Source of the DNA: Spiroplasma endosymbiont of Agriotes lineatus
GTDB lineage: Bacteria; Bacillota_I; Bacilli_A; Mycoplasmatales; Nriv7
Direction: 5' to 3'
DNA: 64,000 nucleotides
Assembly: GCF_964019485.1 (NCBI RefSeq)
Contig: NZ_OZ026448.1
Location: forward strand, 868,001 to 932,000
Positions 21,094 through 30,649 of the stretch are shown here, piece by piece. Every line of letters starts with the position of its first letter. The first letter of the stretch is position 1. The notes beneath the pieces are model-generated. The model had not been told where the DNA came from and made no database searches. It saw only the letters and a program-made list of their open reading frames with translations. Position numbers and translations under genes: made by a program.

Positions 21094-21510
21094 TTAGGGT
21101 TTTCCAGCCGAAAATGAAGTTATATAATAATCAGTACTTTTAAAACTAATAGAAAATTTAACATTAATAATCTTATCAATTAAATAACCAATACTAGTCT
21201 TATAAGTGCCATAAACTCCATTATCCTTATAAAATTTCACAATTTTATCAAGGACAACACCTTTCTCAATTTCAAAACTTATATAATTATGATATTTAAA
21301 TCGTTCTTCTATATCGCTAGGTAAGGGACTAATGCCACCGTAAAAAATTAAATTGCCTATATTTTGCAATGAATATGGATATTGAATTAATGTATTATCT
21401 AAACTAACAAACTCCAAATCATATTTTTTTTCAATTTTACTATTAACAGAATTACAAGCAGAAACTAATATTACATTTATTAAACTTAATGCGGTTAAAC
21501 TTTTTTTCAC
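21094..21510 (-). CDS. Lipoprotein carrying a copy of the phage adsorption-protein N-terminal domain
   Basis: 138 residues. Signal peptide with lipobox (ILVSAC, Cys at residue 19) followed by 12 linker residues, then from LEFVSLDNTL to ITSFSA a domain almost identical to residues about 45-150 of the plectrovirus ORF1 product at 21565-23448. At the DNA level 21105-21417 matches 22971-23283. It is intact, whereas the full-length phage gene is broken. It would be anchored on the outer face of the cell membrane. A role in blocking superinfection is inference; it could also be a simple rearrangement product. A Shine-Dalgarno-like AGGAGG lies 12 bases upstream of the start. Confidence 0.75.
   Translation of the reverse strand: MKKSLTALSLINVILVSACNSVNSKIEKKYDLEFVSLDNTLIQYPYSLQNIGNLIFYGGISPLPSDIEERFKYHNYISFEIEKGVVLDKIVKFYKDNGVYGTYKTSIGYLIDKIINVKFSISFKSTDYYITSFSAGKP
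21105..21417 (-). repeat. Direct repeat of the adsorption-protein domain (copy 1 of 2)
   Basis: 313 bp near-identical to 22971-23283 (offset 1866), with only scattered substitutions. Confidence 0.9.
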
Positions 21511-21564
21511 ATAAATAAAAATCCTCCTTTCAAAGAAATTACATTATATAATAATTAGAGATAT

Positions 21565-23448
21565 TTAAGAAAACTTTTTTAATATCATTAATAAGATTGC
21601 TAATGGCACTACAAATTCAAATAACATCTGAAATGCCGGAATAACTTCAAACACCGGAAAGGCGGTTTTGGTAAAATTAATTGTTGTTTTGGCAATATCC
21701 GCAAGGGGGCGAATTAAAAGATTAATCCCCGAAAGACCAAGTAATCAATTTAACAGGCTAACAGAAGCGTGCTGAATACCACACGATATGGCACTAAATA
21801 AACCTCAATAAGAACAGCAAGTTGGGCGTAGGAATTAAGTCATCCATATTACCACTTATTCCGCCACCAATAAAAGCTGTTGAATTCAAAATGTTAAAAT
21901 CGTATAAAGAATAATGATATTCAGTGTTTTCACCTTTCTTTTTATATAGTGGAAAAGTCAGTGTAAAAATATTAATTCCATACATGACATCAACTTTGGC
22001 ATTGTAAAAATGCAGTTTATTACTAATAGCATTCCATAATTGGTTATCATATGCTTTTAAAACATTAAAATCTATTTGATAAGAACTTTTACCAGTATTA
22101 AAACCATTGGCAATTTGTTTATCTTTAACAAAGAAATAGGAACGAAAAATCATATTCTTACTATTTTCGATTGTTGAACCAAAGTTAATTAAATACTGTT
22201 TGGGATAAAAAGTAATTAAGGAACGATAGAAAAAGCCCATTTGTAAAACATTTTTAGGGATTTGTTGCATTCCTTTGTAATCTAATTCTACATAAGTAGA
22301 AACATCCATATCAAAACTTGCATAAAAGAATTGTACGAAAAAACCACCTAAAACTTTATAAATTTTATCAAATAACCCATTACATTAATAAAATCAATAG
22401 TTAAATCTTTTTGATAATAAAGTATAAAATCTTTAAAATCAGTCTTTAATTTGTCATCATAGCGTAAAAAATGGAAATTATTACCATAATAATTAACTTG
22501 TCCAAAAAAAGTGTTGATAAAGTCTTTTCCAAAACTTGTTCGTGTTTTAACCTTTCAAAGTGACTTACCATTTTCTAAAAACTCATTAAAACCCCCATAA
22601 TTAATATGTTCAGTTTTTACAGTAATAACATCGCCAAAACTAGAAAAAGAAAGTTCTCTAAAAATAATTTCTTCCATCATTACAGGTATAAGATATGAAT
22701 TTTTGCGACTTAAACTAAATTTACTATTTTGTTTAAAACCATTTAATTTAATTGAAATTTCACTCATATATTTAAAATTATCGTCAAAAAAATTAAAAAT
22801 CGGAACTCAATATAGGTAAGAGTAATTAAATTTATCAAAATCTCGCCGTTGTACCATTAAATAATCTAATTTATCTTGAAACTGAATATAATCATACTCG
22901 CCATCATTTCTAGTTATTTCCGTGGTGGGTTACGGTTGCTCTTTATCTTTTTCAGGCAGAGGAGACATTTCAGCCGAAAATGAAGTTATATAATAATCAG
23001 TACTTTTAAAACTAATAGAAAATTTAACATTAATAATCTTATCAATTAAATAACCAATACTAGTCTTATGAGTGCCATAAACTCCATTATCCTTATAAAA
23101 TTTCACAATTTTATCAAGGACAACACCTTTCTCAATTTCAAAACTTATATAATTATGATATTTAAATCGTTCTTTTATATCACTAGGTAAGGGGCTAATA
23201 CCACCATAAAAAATTAAATTGCCTATATTTTGCAATGAATATGGATATTGAAATAATGTATTATCTAAACTAACAAACTCCAATTTACAACTATTACCAC
23301 ATTGACTAGGGTTTGTGGCTCGTTTTTGTCGTTTCATAAAGGAATGCTCCATATTAGGTTTTGTTGATTGTTTTGTATCAAAGAAAGCCCCTAGCGGTAC
23401 CAAACTAATAAACATTATAATAATAAATCAAGAAATAATCTTATGCAT
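21565..23448 (-). pseudogene. Plectrovirus ORF1, putative adsorption/minor coat protein, broken
   Basis: The largest gene of the phage remnant. It starts MHKIISWFIIIMFISLVPLG (signal-anchor), carries the LEFVSLDNTL domain, then YDYIQFQDKLDYLMVQRRDF, FSFSSFGDVITVKTE-type beta-rich segments and a C-terminal membrane anchor (INLLIRPLADIAK ... FVVPLAILLMILKKFS). This layout (exported, C-terminal anchor, long) fits the attachment protein of filamentous phages. Breaks: TAA after PEKDKEQP near 22932, a frameshift near 22380, and another near 21800-21825. The start overlaps the preceding gene by 8 bp. Confidence 0.75.
22971..23283 (-). repeat. Direct repeat of the adsorption-protein domain (copy 2 of 2)
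   Basis: Source-like copy, in its natural context inside the phage ORF1. Confidence 0.9.
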
Positions 23449-23824
23449 TTCATCACACCTTAAAACTCTTTTTTATCGCTTTAAAAGCATCAGAAAATTT
23501 ATATTGATTATGTTGTGAACATTCACAATTAACAACTTGCATTTGATGCTTTCTAAAAACTTTATTAAAATAATAACCCCTAATAATTAACTTAATACCA
23601 GTTATTAACAAATAAACGATTAATAATCAAAAATACACCTTAAGAACTACATTTTGAAAATCAAACAATATAAAATCTTTAAAAAACTCATCTGTGTTAG
23701 TTCGAATTTTTGTTAAAAATACTCAAATTATAACCATGACAGTATGAAATATAATAAAAAAATGCATAAAACCTAAAACGCTTTTAAATCATTTAATACT
23801 TAATATTTTCTTTAACTTCTTCAT
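23441..23824 (-). CDS. Plectrovirus small membrane protein, 127 aa
   Basis: Starts MKKLKKILSIKWFKSVLGFM; two membrane segments (about 17-40 FMHFFIIFHTVMVIIWVFL, and 62-85 VYFWLLIVYLLITGIKLI), then a basic tail with a CECSQH motif. Its stop overlaps the start of ORF1. Intact; family unknown beyond the phage context. Confidence 0.7.
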
Positions 23825-23850
23825 TTTTTAACTCCTTTTAAAATATTTTT

Positions 23851-24105
23851 CTATTCAGTAGGTCCTCTTAAAATTAAATATATTGTTGATAAAATACAAA
23901 TCGTTCCTAAAATTTGGAAAATCGGATGTTGAGAAAATAACCTTATTATTGGTTTAAACAAATCTAAAATTTTAATATTTTTTGATAAAATATTATTAAA
24001 ATATTCTAAACCCTCGCGAACATATGCTCATAAACCTAAAAAATCACCTAAAGCAAAAATAGAAAAAACAGAAACAAGAATAAATAATATTATTAATTTA
24101 AACAC
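23851..24105 (-). CDS. Plectrovirus small membrane protein, 84 aa, GTG start
   Basis: The GTG at 24105 is preferred: an ATG two bases earlier opens a frame that stops at once, and the GTG is preceded by AAGGAG. Product VFKLIILFILVSVFSIFALG, with two hydrophobic segments (1-25 and 58-80) and the end RGPTE. It overlaps the upstream gene by 8 bp, indicating translational coupling. Confidence 0.65.
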
Positions 24106-24433
24106 ATTTATTTACTCCTTTGATTTCACGATTTAAAATTTTTATTTTGTCTAACTGTGGTAATTTGACCGCTTTTTTGTGGTGAAAATTACCAACTTGT
24201 TTATTGACTCCTCAATCAGCAACTGATTTTCGATATTTTTTACGAAAGCCAACTTTTGGTCGTTCAATATGAATACCTAAAATGCCACCAATCACAAGAT
24301 TTATTACAAGCATAATTAGCGGAAAAATAATAATGCGAATATCTGTTCCGGGAATGGTTAAAGTTCAAATTAAATCAAAAACTTTATAAAACATATCGCC
24401 AATCAAACTAGCCATTTTTTCTAAGTTTTCCAT
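24098..24433 (-). CDS. Plectrovirus membrane protein, 111 aa
   Basis: Starts MENLEKMASLIGDMFYKVFD; one or two membrane segments (about residues 30-57, IRIIIFPLIMLVINLVIGGI) and a long Lys-rich C-terminal half. Position next to the Zot-like gene suggests a structural or assembly role. Intact. Confidence 0.7.
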
Positions 24434-24445
24434 TTTTAAACCCCT

Positions 24446-25446
24446 TTACTTGTTTTTCTTATTCAGATTATTTTTTAACTTAGTAAGTATCTTGCTGAAT
24501 TTTTCCATTTTTAAATATTCTAATGCTTCAATATCCATTACATTATCATTTCAAAATTTATGTTGATATTTATCATTCAAAGCACGATTACTTAATTCAC
24601 GCAAGAATGATAAATATTTATTATCATTATCATAAAGGTTTAAAATTGACATCGGAATTTTCAATTTAAAGAAATAAATGTCTAATTCTGGAATGCTACG
24701 ATACTTGATTTTGCGACCTTTTTTATCATTTTTAGCATTAATTAGCGTTAATCGTCATTGCTCGCACTCGCTTACCGATTTAAAAGTGCCGTAAATAACT
24801 TGTAAATAGGGCCGGAAAATACTAACTGGTTTTTTTCTAATACCAACAATTATTGAATTCGCAATATCACGAACTTTAATTCATATATGTTCGGCTCGTT
24901 GTCCGCTTGCTAATACGATACGATATGGGTAAATTTTCGAGCCGAAGCGAAATATTCTTGTAAACCTTGAGCTACCCTATCATTTTCTTTATAATCAGTT
25001 CCTTCTAAAAATAAGTTAGTTTCATCTCATAACAGTAAATGTTTTTCATCTAAAATTGGATAATTATAATCTAATAAAGACATATGTCCTAATGAAAGCA
25101 TTTGTTTATTGGTAATCGAAAAAGTAGAAATCGTTTTTCAACCACTCAATAAGTAAGAAGCTAAAACCATTAAAGCAATTTTTCCAGTTCCTAAGGCACC
25201 AATTACTAAATTTAAGGGTGAATTTAATAAGAAATTAATAAAACTACGACGAGCAAAAAAATGAGAAATTTTAGTATATAGAATATACAAAGCAATTAAT
25301 AAATAAATAATATCAAATAACATTCATCAACTTTGGGGATTATAATAATGCAAAATCGCACCATAAAATCACGTAATAATAAATAAAGTGCGATTTAAAG
25401 CGACAAAATCATATAATCTTAAATTTATTTTTTTAAACAATAGCAT
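24446..25446 (-). pseudogene. Plectrovirus Zot-like (pI-type) assembly ATPase, frameshifted
   Basis: Membrane-bound ATPase that extrudes filamentous phage. The N-terminus has two hydrophobic segments (TLFIITWFYGAILHYY, MLFDIIYLLIALYILY), then a Walker A-like GALGTGKIA (Ile where Ser/Thr is expected after GK) and a Walker B-like HLLLWDETN. A frameshift near 24935 after SARKFT moves the C-terminal part (YRIVLASGQRAEHIWIKV to the Lys-rich end) into another frame; the total of 1001 bp is not a multiple of three. Confidence 0.8.
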
Positions 25447-25477
25447 CACTTAAATCACACTCTCCTTATTTTTATTA

Positions 25478-25720
25478 CTATCTGCCAGGCATTAATTTTT
25501 CAAACATTTTGAAAGCAATTAAAAATAAACCAATAATCACACCAAGCAAGAAAACTCAATATGTAGCAAAGAAATTAACGACATTTGGCATATTACCACC
25601 AATAATATCAGTTCAAATATTACCAAATGCTTTAATTAATGCTTTTCATAAGTTAGTAACCGCTTGTTCACCAGTAATTGTTACCGGTGGTGTTGTTACA
25701 TCAAAAAAAGTTCTAAACAT
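25478..25720 (-). CDS. Putative plectrovirus major coat protein, 80 aa
   Basis: Starts MFRTFFDVTTPPVTITGEQA and contains one long membrane segment (about residues 49-70, FFATYWVFLLGVIIGLFLIA) ending KMFEKLMPGR. Small exported membrane-spanning protein with a strong ribosome site (AAAGGGGGTGATT) just upstream, the best in the cluster, as expected for the most abundant virion protein. The coat assignment rests on size, topology and ribosome site. Confidence 0.65.
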
Positions 25721-25735
25721 ATAATCACCCCCTTT

Positions 25736-25966
25736 CTAAACAAAATATGATTTAACCTTATAAAATAAAATAATCATAAATAAGACGATGACTATTAATA
25801 CCATTCAAAAGGCAATATTCGCTATTAAAAGTCAAAGTATTTTTTGAGTTAAATCAATTTCTTTGCCAGAAACTCGCGTCGGAATAACTGTAATTTGAAT
25901 AAATAAATCCCAAAAATACAATTTTGTCATTTCTCAATCTAAATCTTTTCAAGCAACTAAAAACAT
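25736..25966 (-). CDS. Plectrovirus small membrane protein, 76 aa
   Basis: Starts MFLVAWKDLDWEMTKLYFWD; Trp-rich, with one strong membrane segment (about 43-70, ILWLLIANIAFWMVLIVIVL). Located 15 bp upstream of the coat-like gene. Family unknown. Confidence 0.6.
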
Positions 25967-25971
25967 AATAA

Positions 25972-26121
25972 TTACCACTTAAAAGGTCAAAAGAGTAGAA
26001 AAATAATGGCCGAAAACAGCATTACAATTATTAAAATTGAAAACAAAAATACAACTTGGGGCGGTAAATCAGCGGTTGGATAAATTAATTCAATTAACTC
26101 AATAATTATTTTTTTAAACAT
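25972..26121 (-). CDS. Plectrovirus small membrane protein, 49 aa
   Basis: MFKKIIIELIELIYPTADLP then one membrane segment (VVFLFSILIIVMLFSAIIFL). Tight spacing (5 bp) to the next gene supports it as real. Confidence 0.55.
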
Positions 26122-26130
26122 TTTCTAAAC

Positions 26131-26343
26131 CTAATTTTTAATTTCTTTTTCATCTTGTTCTAATAAACTTCACTTAAACTTCGCAATAAATATTCGTTGT
26201 GCATAAGTAAAATCTTTTGGCAACTGTTTTGCTTCACTACCATATTTCTTTTTATCTTTAAAAAACCGATAAATATTAACCGCAATATAATATGCTAGTA
26301 ATAATGTTAAAATCGTAAAAAATACTAATCCAAATATACTCAT
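26131..26343 (-). CDS. Plectrovirus small membrane protein, 70 aa
   Basis: MSIFGLVFFTILTLLLAYYI: one N-terminal membrane segment, then a charged cytoplasmic tail (RFFKDKKKYGSEAKQLPKDF ... EQDEKEIKN). AGGAGAAAAG ribosome site upstream. Confidence 0.6.
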
Positions 26344-26372
26344 CTTTCTTTTCTCCTTAATTTTCTAATCTT

Positions 26373-26549
26373 TTAATATGCAATATTAACACAAAGTCAA
26401 TTATCACCGACTAAACCAGTTTTAACAGATTCAACTGCAGATTTAGACGCTCAAATTTTTTGTTCTAATCCAGTTTTTTTATTAATAGAATATATAAAAT
26501 TTTGATAATAATCTTTACCGGGCTCATCCACATTAAATCACATTTTCAT
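26373..26549 (-). CDS. Plectrovirus small soluble protein, 58 aa
   Basis: MKMWFNVDEPGKDYYQNFIY ... GDNWLCVNIAY, with three TGA-coded Trp. No membrane segment. Function unknown. Confidence 0.55.
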
Positions 26550-26635
26550 TTTAATTTTCCATCCTTAAACTTAATTCAAAATTTAAAAAATTTGCAATAA
26601 CTTAGTTCAACAACCTCAACAAGCATTGATAATTA

Positions 26636-26668
26636 GCGGGCGGAGCGGAGCATACGCTTTCCGCGCCG
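26636..26668. promoter_or_regulatory. GC-rich stem-loop in phage intergenic region (candidate origin)
   Basis: GCGGGCGGAGCGGAGC...ACGCTTTCCGCGCC folds into an interrupted GC-rich stem (GCGGA/TCCGC plus GCG/CGC with a small bulge). It is a striking G+C island in very AT-rich DNA, within a 200-bp gap without genes, and no U-run follows, so an intrinsic terminator is unlikely. Filamentous phages have replication hairpins in such gaps; the assignment is inferred. Confidence 0.4.
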
Positions 26669-26753
26669 TTCAAACACCTTAAAAGCCAATCTAAAATCTT
26701 TTAAACCAATATTTTTTTCTTTACCTATATTCTTAAAATGCCTTAAAACACCT

Positions 26754-27089
26754 TTAAAATGAATTTTTAAAATAATTAAAACTTACATCCTTTTTAGCAA
26801 GCTCTTTCTCGGCGACAAAAAAACCTAACAGCTCATGACCTAAAATCAAACTAGATTCTTGACCTTTTTTGTTAACTAAAACCAACTGATACTCACCATC
26901 TTTAATTATTCCGATACAAATAAGATTCTCATATTTTCCTTTATAAACAAATCGTTTTGAAAACTAAATACCAGTAGATTCATACAATCAGGGAATTGCT
27001 GGTGCTTTAATAAATACTGCATTTTGCGTTTCTTTTAAAAGATATTTATCAGTATTTAAAAAAATATTTTCAATATTTCGCATATACAT
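26754..27089 (-). pseudogene. Plectrovirus small soluble protein (about 111 aa), nonsense mutation
   Basis: Reads MYMRNIENIFLNTDKYLLKE ... PWLYESTGI then TAG then FSKRFVYKGKYENLICIGI ... ILGHELLGFFVAEKEL. Its place at the head of the cluster and lack of membrane segment resemble a DNA-binding or replication accessory protein, but I cannot name it. The TAG may derive from a TGA/TGG Trp codon by one base. Confidence 0.6.
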
Positions 27090-27109
27090 ACCTTCCTTAT
27101 AAATATATT

Positions 27110-27250
27110 TAGTTATACTAAATTAAGTTATATTTAACTTAGTTACTTAGTCTTTTAACTTAGTTAAATATTTATTTTTTTAAACATTTATGTTTAACAA
27201 AATTTGTTAGTAAACTTCGTTTACTAATTAACTTAGTTTATTAGTAACAA
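27110..27250. repeat. AACTTAGTTA-rich region upstream of the phage cluster
   Basis: Multiple copies of the near-palindrome TTAACTTAGTTA with AAACTTCGTTTACT-type inverted repeats. Similar text recurs at 57775-57880 beside another phage relic, so it is probably a plectroviral regulatory or origin region. The remaining DNA to 27402 holds no gene. Confidence 0.45.
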
Positions 27251-27402
27251 GGCACAAAAAAATACAAGGCATAACTAAAAATAATAAATATTAATTTAAC
27301 GTTATATTTCTTGTAATAAATAAATGAGCCCGTATTTATTTATTAAAATTAATAGCAAATTTGTAAAAACCAAAATCTTGTCATATGTATATGGTTTCTA
27401 CA

Positions 27403-27464
27403 ATAATTATGATCCAACTTATTGTAGCCTATGGATAGGCTACAATAAGTTGGATCATAATTAT
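27403..27464. repeat. 30-bp perfect palindrome at an IS end
   Basis: Left arm 27403-27432 and right arm 27435-27464 are exact reverse complements around two G residues. The right arm is the start of IS copy D; the left arm is the terminal ~30 bp of an oppositely oriented copy of the same IS. Confidence 0.9.
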
Positions 27465-27502
27465 ATAGACTTCGAAATTATTAAGAAAGAAGGAATATAA
27501 AA

Positions 27503-27781
27503 ATGGGAAATAAAACCTCATACTCTGAAGAATTTAAAAAACAAATTGTCATGCTATACAAAAATGGCAAAAGTGTTATTAATTTAGGGAAAGAATATAA
27601 TTTACCAAAACCAACTATTTATAGTTGAGTTAAAAATTATAATAATTCTGGTTCATTTAAAGCAAAAGACAATCGCAAACTAGAAGAAAATGAAATAATA
27701 ACTTTACGAAAAGAACTTAAAGACTTAAAAATGGAAAATGACATTTTAAAGCAATTCGCACTGATAATGGCCAAAAAATAA
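27503..27781 (+). CDS. IS3-family transposase OrfA (copy D)
   Basis: 92 residues, HTH plus coiled coil, ending [12 protein letters not shown] at the A6 frameshift site. Confidence 0.9.
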
Positions 27782-27823
27782 CAATAATTAATAGCAATAA
27801 GGAAAAATATTTGAATAAGAAAA

Positions 27824-28615
27824 ATGTGTAAATTATTAAATATTTCAAAATCCAATTACTATTATCAAATTAATAAATACACAAGGAAAATAGTGAATAA
27901 TTATAATCAAGAAATTATCAGTGCATTTAACGAAAGCCGCCAAGTCTATGGAGCTCGAAAAATCAAAGTAGTATTAGCTCATAAAAGTATTAACCTATCT
28001 AGACGCAAAATTAGAAACATTATGAAAAACAATAATTTGATATCAAAGTACACAAAAACAAGACTTAAATGCAAAAATATTCAAGTAAATGATCATCCAG
28101 TAAATAACATTGTAAACCGAGACTTTAATAATAGAAAAATAAATGAAACCATCGTTAGTGATTTAACTTATATAAAAGTGGGTTTTAAATGATTTTATGT
28201 ATGTCTCCTAATTGATTTGTATAATCGCGAGATTGTTGGTTATAGTTCCGGACCAAATAAAAATACGGAGTTGGTTTATCAAGCTATTATGCGAATTACT
28301 AGACCATTATCAAAAATTGAAATATTTCATACCGACCGAGGTAATGAGTTTAAAAATAATATAATTGATCAATTATTATCTACATTTAAAATTCAAAGAT
28401 CATTGAGTGCGAAGGGTTGTCCATATGATAATGCAGTTGCTGAAGCAACTTATAAAGTTTTTAAAACAGAATTTATTAATGGTAGAAAATTCAATGATCT
28501 TGCACAATTAGAACTTGAATTATTTGATTACATTAATTGATACAATAATCTTAGAATACATGGCAGTTTAAATTATTTATCTCCAGTTACTTTTAGAAAA
28601 CAAATGTCTATATAA
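27824..28615 (+). CDS. IS3-family transposase OrfB, DDE integrase (copy D)
   Basis: 263 residues from the internal ATG; DDE residues are in VSDLTYIKV, HTDRGNEF and AVAEATYKV; Trp encoded by TGA. Intact. Confidence 0.9.
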
Positions 28616-28679
28616 AAATTGTCCTAAAAAGGGTTGCCGTTCCAAGTAAATAAAATTAAAGGTTATGTACCAAGTCTAA

Positions 28680-28913
28680 TATTCAAATTAAGTATATATT
28701 TCTTATGTATGATTTTTGTTGTAAAAACTTATTTTAATGTTTTTTTATAAGTATTTTGCTTAGTTTTTATAACCTTTTATTGAGATTATGTTTGTTGATA
28801 TTAAATATTTTGTTTTATTACTTATTTTTTAAATAAAATGATAATTAAATTGTCGTTGCTTGTCATTAAAAATTATTTAAACCTTTTCCTGCATAACAAA
28901 ACTTTGTGCGTCC
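28680..28913 (-). repeat. M-type element, truncated (M4), abutting rplA stop codon
   Basis: Matches 46177-46483 but lacks the GCGTTTAG end; the other end (…CAAAACTTTGTGCGTCCC) reaches to 3 bp from the rplA stop codon. Non-coding. Confidence 0.7.
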
Positions 28914-28915
28914 CT

Positions 28916-29617
28916 TTAATTATCAATAGCAACTTTAATCGCCGGCCCCATAGTAGTGCTAATACTAATATTTTTTATATAAGCACCTTTAACGGCCGCG
29001 GGACGAACTTTTCTAAGCGTTTCATAAATCGCTTGATAGTTTTCCTTTAACTGCTTTTCACTAAAAGAAACCTTACCAATAATTACATGAACATTACCTT
29101 GCTTATCAACACGATATTCAATCTTACCCTTACGAACTTCTGTAATTGCTTTTTGCACATCAGTAGTTACCGTTCCTGTTTTTGGATTTGGCATTAAACC
29201 CCTAGGTCCTAATATTTTACCAATCTTTCCTAATTCAACCATAATATCTGGCGTTGCAATAATAACGTCAAAATCAAATCAATTTTCTTTTTGAATTTTT
29301 TCAATTAAATCCTTACCACCAACAAAATCAGCTTTATTATCAATCGCCACTTGATTCATACTATTAGTTAATACTAAAATTCTTCGTTTTTTACCACTTC
29401 CTGCCGGCAAAACTAACGATCCACGAAGTTGTTGATCAGCATGTCGTGGATCAACATTTAAAAGAAAAACTAACTCAACTGTAGCATCAAATTTTGTTAT
29501 TGAAGTTTTTTTAACTAATGAAACAGCTTCATCAATTGAATATATTTTAATTTTATCAAACATTTGGGATACTTTTTGATAATTTTTAGAATAACGACTC
29601 TTTTTAATAATTACCAT
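28916..29617 (-). CDS. rplA: Ribosomal protein L1
   Basis: 233 residues, full length for the family. L1 binds 23S rRNA in the L1 stalk and in many bacteria represses the L11 operon. The signature [18 protein letters not shown] is present, one Trp is TGA-coded (29276-29278), and the C-terminus reads [14 protein letters not shown]. It follows rplK by 2 bp, so the two are co-transcribed. An M-type repeat touches its 3' end and leaves no room for a native terminator. Confidence 0.97.
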
Positions 29618-29619
29618 AA

Positions 29620-30054
29620 CTATTTTTGTTCCCCTTTTGATAGCTTTTCAACAATAATTCCCATATTTCTTGCTGTTCCTTCAATAATTTTCATTGCTTT
29701 CTCAATATCGTTAGCATTTAAATCAACTATTTTATATTCGGCAATTTCTCTGATTTTATCTTCAGTAATCGTTGCTACTTTTTCTTTTTTACTACTACTT
29801 GAACCTTTTTCAATATTAGCTGCTCTTTTTAATAAAACAGCTGCTGGGGTTGTTTTTAAAACAAAATCAAATGACTTATCATCATAAGCAGTAATAATAA
29901 CAGGGACAACATCACCCATTCTTGTTTTTGTTGCACCATTAAAAGCAACACAAAACTGTGGCATATTAATCCCTAATGAAGCCAACCCCGGGCCCGGCTT
30001 AGCTTGCGCCGCATTAAACTGTAATTTAACAATTCTTTTAATTTTTTTAGCCAC
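29620..30054 (-). CDS. rplK: Ribosomal protein L11
   Basis: 144 residues starting from GTG at 30054 (VAKKIKRIVKLQFNAAQAKP), chosen because GGAGGAGG lies 7-14 bases upstream and the family starts here; an upstream in-frame ATG at 30114 would add 20 residues with no homology. L11 forms the GTPase-associated centre with 23S rRNA. N-terminal signature PGPGLASLGINMPQFCVAFN; the C-terminal RNA-binding part ends GTARNMGIIVEKLSKGEQK. First gene of rplK-rplA. Confidence 0.96.
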   Translation of the reverse strand: MAKKIKRIVKLQFNAAQAKPGPGLASLGINMPQFCVAFNGATKTRMGDVVPVIITAYDDKSFDFVLKTTPAAVLLKRAANIEKGSSSSKKEKVATITEDKIREIAEYKIVDLNANDIEKAMKIIEGTARNMGIIVEKLSKGEQK

Positions 30055-30141
30055 GAGCAACACCTCCTCCTGTACATAATTGTTCTCGCTGTGGTCAAAA
30101 ATATTTTCTCCCACATTAACCTATTTTTTTCAGGCTTATGT

Positions 30142-30170
30142 ATAATAACATTATTACTATCACAATTCAA
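30142..30170 (-). promoter_or_regulatory. Promoter of rplK-rplA
   Basis: TTGAAT (30165-30170), 17 bp, TATTAT (30142-30147) on the minus strand. The R-type repeat starts 11 bp beyond the -35. Confidence 0.65.
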
Positions 30171-30181
30171 GATAACTTAGA

Positions 30182-30334
30182 GGTCGCGTTTAGTCTTCTT
30201 GGGTATTGCTTTAAATAAGTAAAACAATCAGCTAATTATATTATTTAAGTACTAAACTAACCCTGCCGCTCTTGTTATTGTCATTTTTATCCGTTACCAT
30301 TTTATCATATTATTGAATTTTTACACAATAAAAT
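30182..30334 (-). repeat. R-type element (R4) with outward promoter toward rplK
   Basis: Begins GGTCGCGTTTAGTCTTCTTG and holds TTATTG-16-TATGAT on the minus strand, facing rplK. Together with M1 it forms a 455-bp unit whose two outer ends are inverted copies of GGTCGCGTTTAG. Confidence 0.7.
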
Positions 30335-30338
30335 AATT

Positions 30339-30636
30339 GGATGCATAAAGTTTTGTTAGATAGGTAAAGATTTAAATAATTTCGAAAGAAAAACAATCAC
30401 AATTTAATTATCATTTTATTTAAAAAATAAATAATAAAACAAAATATTTAATATCAACAAACATAATCTCAATAAAAGATTATAAAAACTAAGGAAAAAG
30501 CTTATAAAAATAACATTAAAATAATTTTTTATAACAAAAATCATACATAAGAAATATATACTTAATTTGCATATTGAAATAATTTATAGTAAATGATTAT
30601 TTTTTTTTAAAATATCTAAGAAAACTAAACGCGACC
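30339..30636. repeat. M-type element (M1)
   Basis: About 300 bp from GGATGCATAAAGTTTTGTTA to AAAACTAAACGCGACC; imperfect terminal inverted repeats (GCGTTTAGTTTTCTTAGGTA versus GCATAAAGTTTTGTTAGATA). No coding capacity. Relatives at 28680, 46177 and 48707. Confidence 0.7.
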
Positions 30637-30649
30637 TTTTTAATTAAAT

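Larger units (their letters stand above)
27432..28644 (+). mobile_element. IS3-family (IS150-like) insertion sequence, copy D, intact
   Basis: 1213 bp, plus strand, with TGGATAGGCTACAAT at the left and ...GGGTTGCCGTTCCA at the right. Both genes are open. It separates the phage remnant from the ribosomal protein genes. Confidence 0.9.

Noticed and set aside
27110..27250. CRISPR-like repeats
   Set aside because: The AACTTAGTTA copies are irregularly spaced, palindromic and without unique spacers of constant length; no cas genes are present.
28838..29050. Plus-strand frame across the rplA 3' end
   Set aside because: It is antisense to rplA and the M4 repeat.
30054..30114. Upstream ATG start for rplK
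   Set aside because: The extra 20 residues have no L11 character, and GGAGGAGG is correctly spaced only for the GTG at 30054.
29973..30170. 65-codon frame overlapping rplK upstream region
   Set aside because: It is out of frame with rplK and overlaps its promoter.
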